A DNA stretch of 64,000 nt, taken from assembly GCF_024171785.1 (NCBI RefSeq), contig NZ_JAMTCK010000020.1, forward strand, positions 62,001 through 126,000. The letters are read 5' to 3'. Source of the DNA: Goodfellowiella coeruleoviolacea. GTDB lineage: Bacteria; Actinomycetota; Actinomycetes; Mycobacteriales; Pseudonocardiaceae. Under the pieces are notes generated by a model. It made no database searches. It was not told the origin of the DNA and worked only from the letters and a program-made list of their open reading frames with translations. Below, in pieces: positions 56,657 through 63,934 of the stretch; position 1 is the first letter of the stretch; each line of letters begins with the position of its first letter. A program made the position numbers and the translations under genes.

Positions 56657-57493
56657 TCAGCAGGCGTCGTAGACGTAGCCGGACGAGTTCGGGCCGACCA
56701 CGTTCCGGTCGCGGCGGACCACCGACAGGGTGTCGCCGTACTCCCGGCAGGTCTTGGCGAAGTCCTGGTCGCGGTACTCGATGACGAGGACGTGCGCGCC
56801 GTAGGCGTCCACGTAGTCGCCGCACTCGTCGTAGCGGCCGCACTCCTCGGCCACCGCGAAGTCGAACCCGAGCGCGCGGCCCTGCTCGGCCAGCTCCGCC
56901 GAGTTCTTCTGCGCGATGGCCAGGCCCTCGGCGTGCGCGTGCTCGGTCAGCAGCTCGGCGTAGGCGACCGCGTCGGACTCCTGGAGGTGGTCGGTGAACC
57001 GGGTGAAGGTGTCCAGGTTGTCGATCTCCACCGCGTCGAAGCCGTCCTCGGCGCAGCCGGTGACCCAGCCGTTGACGATCTCGGCGATGTCGGTGCGGTT
57101 GTCCTCGGTGCTGATGTCCAGGATCAGCTCACCCGGCCAGTCCGGGTCCTCGACGTAGTTCCCGTCGCCGTCCCTGAGCAGCAGGTCGGGGTGGTTCGCG
57201 CGCCACCAGGCGGCCTCTTCGGCCTGCGTCTGGAAGCCGTTGACGTAGCAGATGTTGTACCGGCCGGCAGCCGGCGCGGCGGTGCGGTCGCGGGACACCA
57301 CCCGCACGTCGGCGGGCGGGGTGTAGGCCCCACCGAGCTGGTAGTCGGCCTTGGCGTTGGCTGGCGGGACCGTGAAGGTGGCCGCGTTGGCCGAACCGGT
57401 GGTGACCACGGCTGTCGCGGCGGTCAGGCCCGCCACGGCCAGCAGCGCCATGCGGGACACGCGGCGCGCCGAGCCAGCGGAGTTCGGTCTCAC
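56657..57493 (-). CDS. Secreted GH114 endo-alpha-1,4-polygalactosaminidase-like enzyme
   Basis: 278 residues. The signal peptide (ARRVSRMALLAVAGLTAATAVVTTGSANA) exports it. The mature part has the TM1410/GH114 pattern: ADYQLGGAYTPPADVRVVSRDR, RYNICYVNGFQTQ, DWPGELILDIS, then GFDAVEIDNLDTF (about residues 157-169), whose E and D are the expected catalytic acids. VAEECGRYDECGDYVDAY and the two cysteines near 206 and 211 follow. It would cut alpha-1,4-linked galactosamine polymers such as fungal galactosaminogalactan. GTG with AGAGGAG 7-13 bases upstream. Confidence 0.8.
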   Translation of the reverse strand: MRPNSAGSARRVSRMALLAVAGLTAATAVVTTGSANAATFTVPPANAKADYQLGGAYTPPADVRVVSRDRTAAPAAGRYNICYVNGFQTQAEEAAWWRANHPDLLLRDGDGNYVEDPDWPGELILDISTEDNRTDIAEIVNGWVTGCAEDGFDAVEIDNLDTFTRFTDHLQESDAVAYAELLTEHAHAEGLAIAQKNSAELAEQGRALGFDFAVAEECGRYDECGDYVDAYGAHVLVIEYRDQDFAKTCREYGDTLSVVRRDRNVVGPNSSGYVYDAC

Positions 57494-57881
57494 GAACAGT
57501 CTCCTCTGGGGTCGGAAGCAGGGTGGCGATGTGGCCGGAAAGATCAACATCGCCGGGCGACAGCAAACTGACCGGGGCGCCGGGTGTCAACAAACCCAGT
57601 GTCACCAACCGCACACGCCACGCGCACATCCGTGCTGAGCTGGGCGGAAACCGATTACCAAAAACTGAAGACACAGTGGACACTGCCCGAGTCGACCACC
57701 GCGGCGGGAAAACGGGCAGCGGAACGTGTCCGACTGGGACGTTCACCGCCCGCGCGGTGACCGCCGCGCGCACGGGGTGCGCACGCGCCACGACGCCCCC
57801 TGGTTGCCCGGCCAGCCCGGTAAGATCACTCACTTTTTCTTTCCTGGCAATGGCCTGTGTGCTAGCGGTAGCGTCCGCGGC
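57494..57881. other. Promoter region between GH114 and serine hydrolase genes
   Basis: 388 bases between divergent starts, moderately AT-rich for the window (for example CACTTTTTCTTTCC near 57832). No gene, operator dyad or ribosome site other than for the flanking genes is seen. Confidence 0.5.
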
Positions 57882-58748
57882 GTGATCAACCTTGGTAGAC
57901 GTGCCCTGTTGGGCGTGGTGTCGTCCGCGTTGCTGGCGGCCGTGGTGGCGGCGCCGAGCGCGCACGCCGAGTCCGGGCCGGCGGCTGACCGGTCATCGGT
58001 GGAGAGCGCGAGCACGGCCGGCTTCGACCCGGTGCTGCGGGCCCGGATCGCCGCGGCCGAGGCGTACGGCCGGAGCCGGCCCGGTTTCGCCGGCATCGTG
58101 GTGCGCGACCGCAAGACCGGCGCGGTCTGGCGCAACGCCAACTCGGACACGCTGATCTGGGCGTGCTCCACGCCGAAGCTGGCCATGGTGGTGGACCTGT
58201 TGCTGCGCAACGACTCCGGCGCCATCACGCTGACCGACGACGACCGCGCGCTGATGCACGCGATGCTCAACTCCAGTGACGACAACGCCGCGCACACGCT
58301 GTGGAACCGGTACGGCGGCGAGGACTTCTTCTCCCGCTTCGCGAACTACGGCATGACCGACGCCCGGTTCACCGACGAGCACCCGCACCACTGGGGCTGG
58401 ATTCTCACCACGGCCGACGACCTCGACCGGCTGATCAACTACGTGCTGGAGAAGCTGCCGAAGCAGCACCGCGACTACATCGTCAGCGAGATGCGCTCGG
58501 TGGCCGTCAACCAGCAGTGGGGTGTCTGGGGTGCTGGCGCGGCCGCGCGGCCGGGCAACAAGAACGGCTGGTCCGACGACAACGACGACGGCTCCTGGCT
58601 GATGAACTCGGTCGGCTTCGTCGGCCCGAACGAGCGCTACACCCTGGCCATCATGAACAACACCCAGGTGGTCCAGGGCGGGTACGAGGTCGGCATGGAG
58701 ACCACGACCCGGATCAGCGAGATCATGTTCAACGGCTACTTCCGCTGA
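57882..58748 (+). CDS. Secreted serine hydrolase, class A beta-lactamase-like fold
   Basis: 288 residues. Signal peptide MINLGRRALLGVVSSALLAAVVAAPSAHA. Catalytic motifs: STPK (SxxK, about residues 97-100, in WACSTPKLAM), NSSDDNA (SDN-like, about 128-134) and GNKNGW (K-x-G, replacing KTG, about 226-231). The general architecture is that of class A beta-lactamase-like/penicillin-binding hydrolases, but the KTG variation and the Trp after it make real lactamase activity uncertain; a peptidase or esterase role is possible. GTG start, poor ribosome site. The stop codon opens a run of short GA/CC repeats. Confidence 0.75.
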   Translation: MINLGRRALLGVVSSALLAAVVAAPSAHAESGPAADRSSVESASTAGFDPVLRARIAAAEAYGRSRPGFAGIVVRDRKTGAVWRNANSDTLIWACSTPKLAMVVDLLLRNDSGAITLTDDDRALMHAMLNSSDDNAAHTLWNRYGGEDFFSRFANYGMTDARFTDEHPHHWGWILTTADDLDRLINYVLEKLPKQHRDYIVSEMRSVAVNQQWGVWGAGAAARPGNKNGWSDDNDDGSWLMNSVGFVGPNERYTLAIMNNTQVVQGGYEVGMETTTRISEIMFNGYFR

Positions 58749-58810
58749 CCAGGACCGAGTAGGACCGAGCAGGACCAACCGGGGCTGACCGGGGCTGAGC
58801 AGGACTGACC
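58746..58810. repeat. Degenerate tandem repeats at the serine hydrolase stop codon
   Basis: Copies of TGACCAGGA, GAGTAGGACC, GAGCAGGACC and CCGGGGCTGA follow from the stop codon TGA onward, several containing TGA. Confidence 0.7.
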
Positions 58811-58823
58811 AGCCCTGCTCAGC
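58794..58823. terminator. Bidirectional terminator
   Basis: Perfect 10-bp stem (GCTGAGCAGG/CCTGCTCAGC) with a ten-base loop, covering the last codons of the convergent GntR gene. Confidence 0.7.
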
Positions 58824-59541
58824 TCGGGTCGCCGCCGCCGTGGTCGGCCGGGACCGCGTCCGCCCGGCCCGGGTCGACCCGGCAGGTGGCGGTGTAGGAC
58901 GCGGCCTCGGCGGTGGCCTCGGCCGCCGAGCCGGCCCGGATGGCCTCGACCAGTCGGGCGTGGTCCTGGTACTCGTCGGGCCGCAGCTCGGTGCTGAAGT
59001 GCTCGCGCAGCGAGTCGCGGATCACCTGCCCGAGGTCCGCGTACAGCCCGGCCAGCACGGTGTTGTGCGACGCCACCACCACGGCGAGGTGGAAGGCGGC
59101 GTCCGCGGCCACGAACGCCTCGCGGTCCCCGGCCGCCCAGGCCTGTTCCCGCCTGACCAGCAGCTCGTCCAGCCGGCGCAGGTCGTCCTCGGTGCGCCGG
59201 GCCGAGGCCAGGCCGGCGGCGGTCGCCTCCAGGGCCCCGCGCAGTTCGGTCACGTCGCGCTGGTCGGCGTTGGCGAAGCGGCGCCGCATCACCCCGGCCA
59301 GTTCGCTGGTGGCCACCACGTAGGTGCCCGAGCCCTGGCGGATGTCCAGCAACCCGTTGTGCGCCAACGCCCGCACAGCCTCGCGCACGGTGTTGCGGGC
59401 CACCCCGAACCGCTCGGCCAGTTCCGGCTCGGTCGGGATGCGGGTGCCCACCGCCCACGCCCCGGTGGTGATCTGCGCGCGCAGCGCGCTGATCACCTGG
59501 TCGGACAGTCCCGCTGGTCGAGAAACCGGACCAAGATTCAC
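58819..59541 (-). CDS. GntR-family regulator, FadR subfamily (FCD domain)
   Basis: 240 residues. Winged helix: LSDQVISALRAQITTGAWAVGTRIPTEPELAERFGVARNTVREAVRALAHNGLLDIRQGSGTYVV (residues 12-76). FCD domain: RDVTELRGALEATAAGLASARR, FVAADAAFHLAVVVASHNTVL (metal-binding H, about 155) and YQDHARLVEAI. Divergent from the CynX-type transporter with only 22 bases between starts; the GTG lies 6 bases after TAGAAT, with no ribosome site. Represses the transporter and itself in all likelihood. Confidence 0.9.
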   Translation of the reverse strand: MNLGPVSRPAGLSDQVISALRAQITTGAWAVGTRIPTEPELAERFGVARNTVREAVRALAHNGLLDIRQGSGTYVVATSELAGVMRRRFANADQRDVTELRGALEATAAGLASARRTEDDLRRLDELLVRREQAWAAGDREAFVAADAAFHLAVVVASHNTVLAGLYADLGQVIRDSLREHFSTELRPDEYQDHARLVEAIRAGSAAEATAEAASYTATCRVDPGRADAVPADHGGGDPS

Positions 59542-59542
59542 C

Positions 59543-59559
59543 CAATGATTCTATGATTG
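59543..59559. promoter_or_regulatory. Overlapping divergent promoters and GntR operator
   Basis: The 17-bp dyad CAATGATTCTATGATTG (form CAATnATnnnATnATTG) contains TATGAT (59552-59557, rightward) and TAGAAT (59553-59548, leftward). Each -10 element ends 6 bases before the start codon of its gene, so both mRNAs would be leaderless and one operator would shut both. Confidence 0.7.
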
Positions 59560-59563
59560 CCCG

Positions 59564-60856
59564 ATGCCGAACGATGACCTGGTGGTCGCGCCGCCGGAGC
59601 GGGTGGCGCGAGCCGGCGGCCGGTCGGCCGGGTGGGTGCGGGCGCTCGCGGCCGTCGCGCTGGTCCTGGCCGCGGTCAACCTTCGGCCCGCCGTGACCAG
59701 CCTCGGCCCGGTGCTCGAAGAGGCCAGGGCCGGTCTGGGCATGAGCGCCACCGTCGCCGGCCTGCTCACCTCCGTGCCGGCGCTGTGCTTCGCCCTGGTG
59801 GGCGCCACCGCGCCCGGGCTGGCCCGGCGCTTCGGCTCCGGCGGGGTCGTCGCCGCGGGCATGGCCGCGATCACCGTCGGACTGGCCCTGCGCCCGCTCC
59901 TCCCGGACACCGCCGGGTTCCTCGGGCTGACCGCGCTCGCGCTCGCCGGGATCGCCGTGGCCAACGTGCTGCTGCCGGTCGTGGTCAAGCAGCGCTTCCC
60001 GGACCGGGTCGGCGCGATGACCGGCGCGTACTCCATGGCGCTCAACCTCGGCGCGTCCACCGCCGCCGCGGTCACCGTGCCGCTGGCCGGGGTGTTCGGC
60101 GGTGACTGGCGGATCGGTCTCGGCGCGTGGGCCGTGCTCGCCGCGGTCGCGGTGCCACCGTGGCTGGTGTTGGCCGGCCACCGCCGGCACGAGCGCGCCG
60201 GCACCGCCGCGCCCCCGGCCGCACCGACAGCAGGCGCACCGACAGCAGGCGCACCGGCAGCGGGCGCACCGGCAGCGGCGGCGCCGCAGCGGATCACCCG
60301 CAGTCCCACCGCCTGGGCCCTGGCCGTCTACTTCGGACTGCAGGCGACCGCCGCCTACGTGATCATGGGCTGGCTGCCGCAGGTCTTCCGGGACGCCGGG
60401 CTGCCCGCGCAGACCGCCGGCCTGCTGTTCGCGGTCACCTCGCTGCTGGGCGTGCCGCTGTCCTTCGCGCTGGCCGCCGTGGCCGGCCGGCTGTCCAGCC
60501 AGAGCGGGATCGCCGTGGTGATCGGGGTGGTCGGCCTCGCCGGGTACGCCGGGCTGTGGGCGGCACCGGCCGCCGCGCCGTGGCTGTGGGCGGTGCTGCT
60601 CGGTGTGGCCAACTGCTCGTTCCCGCTGGCGCTGACCATGATCGGGATGCGCGGCCGGGACAGCGCCACGGTGATCCGGCTGTCCGCGTTCGCGCAGAGC
60701 GCCGGCTACCTGCTGTCGATCCCCGGGCCCATCCTGGTCGGCGCGCTCTACCAGCACAGCGGCGGCTGGCGCGCGCCACTGGTGCTGCTGGCGCTGCTCA
60801 TGCTGCCGCAGCTGGTGGCCGGCGTGCTGGCCGGCCGGGACCGGCAGATCGGCTGA
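59564..60856 (+). CDS. MFS transporter, CynX/NimT family
   Basis: 430 residues, about 12 spans. ALAAVALVLAAVNLRPAVTSLGPVLEEARAGLGMSATVAGLLTSVPALCFALVG (residues 26-78) is the CynX/NimT signature (NLRP..TS.GP). Central loop (about 206-243) is an alanine-rich tract from a 15-bp repeat. SLLGVPLSFALAAVAGRL and NCSFPLALTMIGMRG in the second half fit the family. Function: uptake or export of small anions or azole-like compounds; not certain. The ATG has no ribosome site and lies 6 bases after TATGAT (leaderless). Confidence 0.85.
   Translation: MPNDDLVVAPPERVARAGGRSAGWVRALAAVALVLAAVNLRPAVTSLGPVLEEARAGLGMSATVAGLLTSVPALCFALVGATAPGLARRFGSGGVVAAGMAAITVGLALRPLLPDTAGFLGLTALALAGIAVANVLLPVVVKQRFPDRVGAMTGAYSMALNLGASTAAAVTVPLAGVFGGDWRIGLGAWAVLAAVAVPPWLVLAGHRRHERAGTAAPPAAPTAGAPTAGAPAAGAPAAAAPQRITRSPTAWALAVYFGLQATAAYVIMGWLPQVFRDAGLPAQTAGLLFAVTSLLGVPLSFALAAVAGRLSSQSGIAVVIGVVGLAGYAGLWAAPAAAPWLWAVLLGVANCSFPLALTMIGMRGRDSATVIRLSAFAQSAGYLLSIPGPILVGALYQHSGGWRAPLVLLALLMLPQLVAGVLAGRDRQIG
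60221..60280 (+). repeat. In-frame tandem repeat of 15 bp, four copies, in the CynX gene
   Basis: GCACCGACAGCAGGC twice exactly and two variants with GG for GA. It encodes the AP(T/A)AG pentapeptide repeat in the central loop of the transporter. The length is a multiple of three, so copy changes would keep the frame. Confidence 0.9.
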
Positions 60857-60880
60857 GCGGCTGAGCGGCTGAGCTGAGCT
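60851..60880. repeat. Tandem octamers at the CynX stop codon
   Basis: Three exact copies of GGCTGAGC (60851, 60859, 60867) followed by TGAGC. The first copy contains the stop codon TGA (60854-60856). Confidence 0.9.
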
Positions 60881-60896
60881 TCCGCTGTGGACTGTC

Positions 60897-62534
60897 CTAA
60901 CCGGACCGTCGCCAGGCCGGGGGCCGTTCCACGGCGTGCCAGCGGTGCCGGAAGTGGGCGTCGTTCTCGGCGGCGCGCCTGGCCTGCTCGGCACGGCGGT
61001 CGGCCGCCTCGGCGCGGTGCCGCCGCTCGGCGTCGGCCGCGTCCCGCACGGCGCTGGCCACGCGGGCGCGCGCGTCGGCCACGGTGAGCACGTCCACGCC
61101 GAGTTCCCTGGCCCTGCGCAGCGCCAGGCCGTCCCCGTCCGGGTCGGTGGCCGCCACGAACCGGACGCTGGCGGTGATCCGCTTGGCGATGCCGCCGCCG
61201 TGCGCGGTGACGCTGGCGGCGAGGTCGTCCAGCTGGGCGCCGCTGCCGTCGAGGCCCACGCGCCAGCCCCTGAGGCACCCGGTGCTCTCGTCGGCGGCCG
61301 CGTCGCCGTCACCGGCCAGGTCCGCGGCCAGGTCGGGGTGGCCGAGGTCGTGGGCGAAGCGCACCAGCCGCTGCCTGGTCTTCGCCGGCAGCCGGTCGGG
61401 TTCGGCCAGGGCGAGGCCGCTGGTGGCGCGCTGCCACGCCCGCCGGTGTTCGGCGACCAGCTGCTGCTGGGTGAACCCGGCCCGCCGGGCCAGGCGTTCC
61501 AGCCGCCGCGCGCGGTCACCGGTGACGCGCTGGTCGGCCGCGCACTCGTCCAGCGCGTCGAGGTAGTCCTGGGCGGCGACGGGGTCGACCGGGTGTTCGC
61601 CGCCGCGCGGGAACTGGCGGGCGATCGAGCCGAGGTAGCCGTGCCGGCTCCGGTTCAGCCGGGACGCGCGCGGCATCATCCGGCCCGGCGCGGACGCCTC
61701 GGCCAGCACCGCGCCCTCGGGCAGCGGCCCCTGCAGCCACAGCGGCGCCGGCGCGTTCGCCAGCAGCCACTGGACCAGCGTGACCAGCGCCCGGCAGTCG
61801 CCCAGCGCGGTGTGCGAGTCCTCGATCCACTGCTCGGTGGCCGTGCGGTACACCGACTGCAGCGAGTAGGCCGGCCCGTCCAACTGGCTGCGGCAGGTCA
61901 CCAGGCTGCACAGGCCGACCAGCGGCGGCGGCACCAGCCCGGCCCTGGCCAGTTCCTCGGTGAGGAAGCCGTCCTCGAACTTCAGGTTGTGCGCGACCAC
62001 CACGCAGCCGGTCATCATCCGCAGCAGGTCGGGCCAGACCTCGGCCAGGGTGGGCGCGTCGACCACGTCCGCGTCGACGATCCGGTGGAACTCCGAGGCG
62101 CGCACCGGGCCCTGCGGGTTGATCAGGGTCGCGTACTCGTCAACGACCGTGCCGTCCGCGCGGAAGCGCACCACCGCGACCTCGCACACCCGGTCGGTGC
62201 GCGGGTCCAGCCCGGTGGTCTCCAGGTCCAGCGCGGCGTAGAGCGGTTCGGTGCCGGCGACCGGGGTGGGGCGGCGGGTGAGGTACACCGGGCGGAACAG
62301 GCGCAGTGGATGGGCCGGCGCACCCGGCGGCTGTTCCGGTACGGCGGGCAATTGCCGCTGTGTCGGGGAAAAGTCGGGGACGGTGCCGTTTCTGCTGACC
62401 GGGAGAAGCCGAGCCGGTGAACTGTTCCCGTTGCTGTCCTGTTCGAACACCCGACCCAGCCAGCCCACCAAGGCCCCCAAACTCACCTGCCGCACGAGCG
62501 CCCCCGCCGGCTCCCAGTGTGTTATCGAATCCAC
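60897..62534 (-). CDS. DEDDh exonuclease (DnaQ-like) with C-terminal BRCT-like domain
   Basis: 545 residues. Exonuclease motifs: AALDLETTGLDP (D and E, about residues 100-111), VVVAHNLKFEDGFL (D, about 180-193), and HTALGDCRALV (H and D, about 243-253), the DEDDh set of DNA polymerase III epsilon. About residues 420-500 (GWRVGLDGSGAQLDDLAASVTAHGG ... VRFVAATDPDGDGLALRRARELGVDVLT) follow the BRCT pattern (GG turn, then LV, then A...G). Predicted proofreading or repair nuclease. The basic, Ala-rich C-terminal helix may bind DNA. GTG start with no good ribosome site. Confidence 0.85.
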   Translation of the reverse strand: MDSITHWEPAGALVRQVSLGALVGWLGRVFEQDSNGNSSPARLLPVSRNGTVPDFSPTQRQLPAVPEQPPGAPAHPLRLFRPVYLTRRPTPVAGTEPLYAALDLETTGLDPRTDRVCEVAVVRFRADGTVVDEYATLINPQGPVRASEFHRIVDADVVDAPTLAEVWPDLLRMMTGCVVVAHNLKFEDGFLTEELARAGLVPPPLVGLCSLVTCRSQLDGPAYSLQSVYRTATEQWIEDSHTALGDCRALVTLVQWLLANAPAPLWLQGPLPEGAVLAEASAPGRMMPRASRLNRSRHGYLGSIARQFPRGGEHPVDPVAAQDYLDALDECAADQRVTGDRARRLERLARRAGFTQQQLVAEHRRAWQRATSGLALAEPDRLPAKTRQRLVRFAHDLGHPDLAADLAGDGDAAADESTGCLRGWRVGLDGSGAQLDDLAASVTAHGGGIAKRITASVRFVAATDPDGDGLALRRARELGVDVLTVADARARVASAVRDAADAERRHRAEAADRRAEQARRAAENDAHFRHRWHAVERPPAWRRSG

Positions 62535-62564
62535 GACTTTCGGCGTTTCGCCTGATCAGCTGAG

Positions 62565-62631
62565 TTGTGCGACACAAATTCAGCAACCAGGTGACACCGT
62601 TGGCACACATCGATCACGCACTGTCGCACAA
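62565..62631. repeat. Widely spaced inverted repeat in the exonuclease promoter
   Basis: TTGTGCGACA (62565-62574) and TGTCGCACAA (62622-62631) are exact reverse complements, 47 bases apart. Confidence 0.7.
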
Positions 62632-62701
62632 TGTCGGGCGTCCGGATCGACCGTGATACGCATACGGCCAGGATTCCACGGCGGGATAACGATTTCACCT
62701 C

Positions 62702-62721
62702 TCCCCTGATCGACCAGGGGA
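62702..62721. terminator. Short hairpin
   Basis: TCCCCTG/CAGGGGA stem of 7 bp with a six-base loop. Weak. Confidence 0.4.
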
Positions 62722-62744
62722 AATCGTTGGGCCGGCCGGCTTTT

Positions 62745-62783
62745 CCGGGCCCGTTCCACGACGATCGCGCGGAACGGGCCCGG
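62745..62783 (-). terminator. Intrinsic terminator of the deacetylase gene
   Basis: Perfect 13-bp stem (CCGGGCCCGTTCC and complement) with a 13-base loop, 65 bases after the deacetylase stop. Confidence 0.8.
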
Positions 62784-62848
62784 CCGTGCCGTTCACTGTC
62801 CTGAGTGGACTTCGGGCCGGCGCCGGGGGCGTGGCTCCGGCCCGGGTG

Positions 62849-63724
62849 TCACGCCGACGCGGTGGCGCCGGTGCTGCTCACGTAGTGCTCGGCGATCTCG
62901 TCGCTGGTGGTCAGCCAGACCCCGGGGTGGTTGGCCACGTACTCCAGGGCCTCGTCCAGGTAGCGGTTGCGGAACGGCTGGCCCACCACGAACGGGTGCA
63001 GGGCCAGTGCCATCACCCGGCCGCTGTCCGCCGAGTCCGCGTGGATCTGGTCCAGCTGGTCCTTGACCATCTGCACGAACTCCGGACCGGTGACGCTCTT
63101 GCTGACGAACAGGCTGATGTCGTTCAGCTCGATCGCGTAGGGCACGCTGTACACACCGGGCACGTTCAACTCGTAGGGCTGGTCGTCGTTGCACCAGTCA
63201 AGCACGTAGTTCAGCCCGAGTTCGGCGAGCAGCTCCGGGGTGTTGAAGGTCTCGGTCAGCCCCGGCCCCATCCAGCCGCGCGGCCGCTTGCCGGTGGCGC
63301 GCTCGATGGTCTCCACGACATCGGTCAGGTAGGCGCGTTCCTCGTCAACGGTCATGTTGGCGTGCAGGATCGAGTTGTTCTTGCCGTGCGCCAGCCACGC
63401 CCAGTTCCGCTCCACGCCCGCCTTGATGATCTGCGGGTTCTGCTCGCACACGTCGGAGTTGAGCAGCACGCTCGCCCGGATGCCGTGCCGGTCCAGGGTC
63501 TGCAGCATCCGCCAGAAGCCCACCCGGGGCCCGTAGTCGCGCCAGCCGTAGTTCAACGGGTCCGGCGCCAGGTCCCTGGTGCCGGCGAAGATGCTCGTCG
63601 ACGGCTTGTCGACCTGGTAGTGCTCGATGTTCAGGCCCACGTAGAAGGCGACGCGGGCCCCGCCCGGCCACTGGATCGGCGCCCGCTCGACAATCGGGCT
63701 GTAGCTGAAAAGAGTGTTGTCCAC
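62849..63724 (-). CDS. Polysaccharide deacetylase-like protein (PuuE/allantoinase-like)
   Basis: 291 residues. NodB-fold strands: RVAFYVGLNIEHYQVD (metal-site region), DYGPRVGFWRMLQTLDRHGIRASVLLNSDVCEQNPQIIKAG, WLAHGKNNSILHANMT, RPRGWMGPGLTETFNTPELLAELGLNYVLDWCNDDQPYEL and LALHPFVVGQP (His, about residue 245). This set, with the LNSDVCEQ and DWCNDD segments, matches the PuuE-like subgroup that includes cytosolic allantoinase-type enzymes rather than secreted chitin deacetylases; no signal peptide is present. GTG with GAGAGG 8 bases upstream. Confidence 0.8.
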   Translation of the reverse strand: MDNTLFSYSPIVERAPIQWPGGARVAFYVGLNIEHYQVDKPSTSIFAGTRDLAPDPLNYGWRDYGPRVGFWRMLQTLDRHGIRASVLLNSDVCEQNPQIIKAGVERNWAWLAHGKNNSILHANMTVDEERAYLTDVVETIERATGKRPRGWMGPGLTETFNTPELLAELGLNYVLDWCNDDQPYELNVPGVYSVPYAIELNDISLFVSKSVTGPEFVQMVKDQLDQIHADSADSGRVMALALHPFVVGQPFRNRYLDEALEYVANHPGVWLTTSDEIAEHYVSSTGATASA

Positions 63725-63820
63725 GATCGGTCACCTCTCCCCTGGTTCATGCCGGCTGGCTACGATGGTGGCGAGTGAGCCACCATGTGCCGCGTGGTCT
63801 TGCATGACCCAATGCTCAAA

Positions 63821-63842
63821 CCTTCACACTTATGTGAAGGTC
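63821..63842. promoter_or_regulatory. MerR-type operator upstream of the deacetylase gene
   Basis: Arms ACCTTCACA (63821-63829) and TGTGAAGGT (63834-63842) around CTTA. On the minus strand TTGACC (63845-63840) is followed by a 19-base spacer that holds most of the dyad, the arrangement MerR-family activators use. The -10 beyond it (TTGAGC) is weak. Confidence 0.55.
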
Positions 63843-63934
63843 AACCGGGAAGAGCGTGACGCTCGCCACGCCCCGAGGCCACCGCCGAGACCACCGCCGC
63901 GAACACCTCTGGGCGATCACACCCCAAGCACCGG

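Larger units (their letters stand above)
62535..62848. other. Promoter region of the exonuclease gene
   Basis: 314 bases with a pair of inverted words at 62565 and 62622 and two hairpins (62702 and 62745). No gene is seen. Confidence 0.5.
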
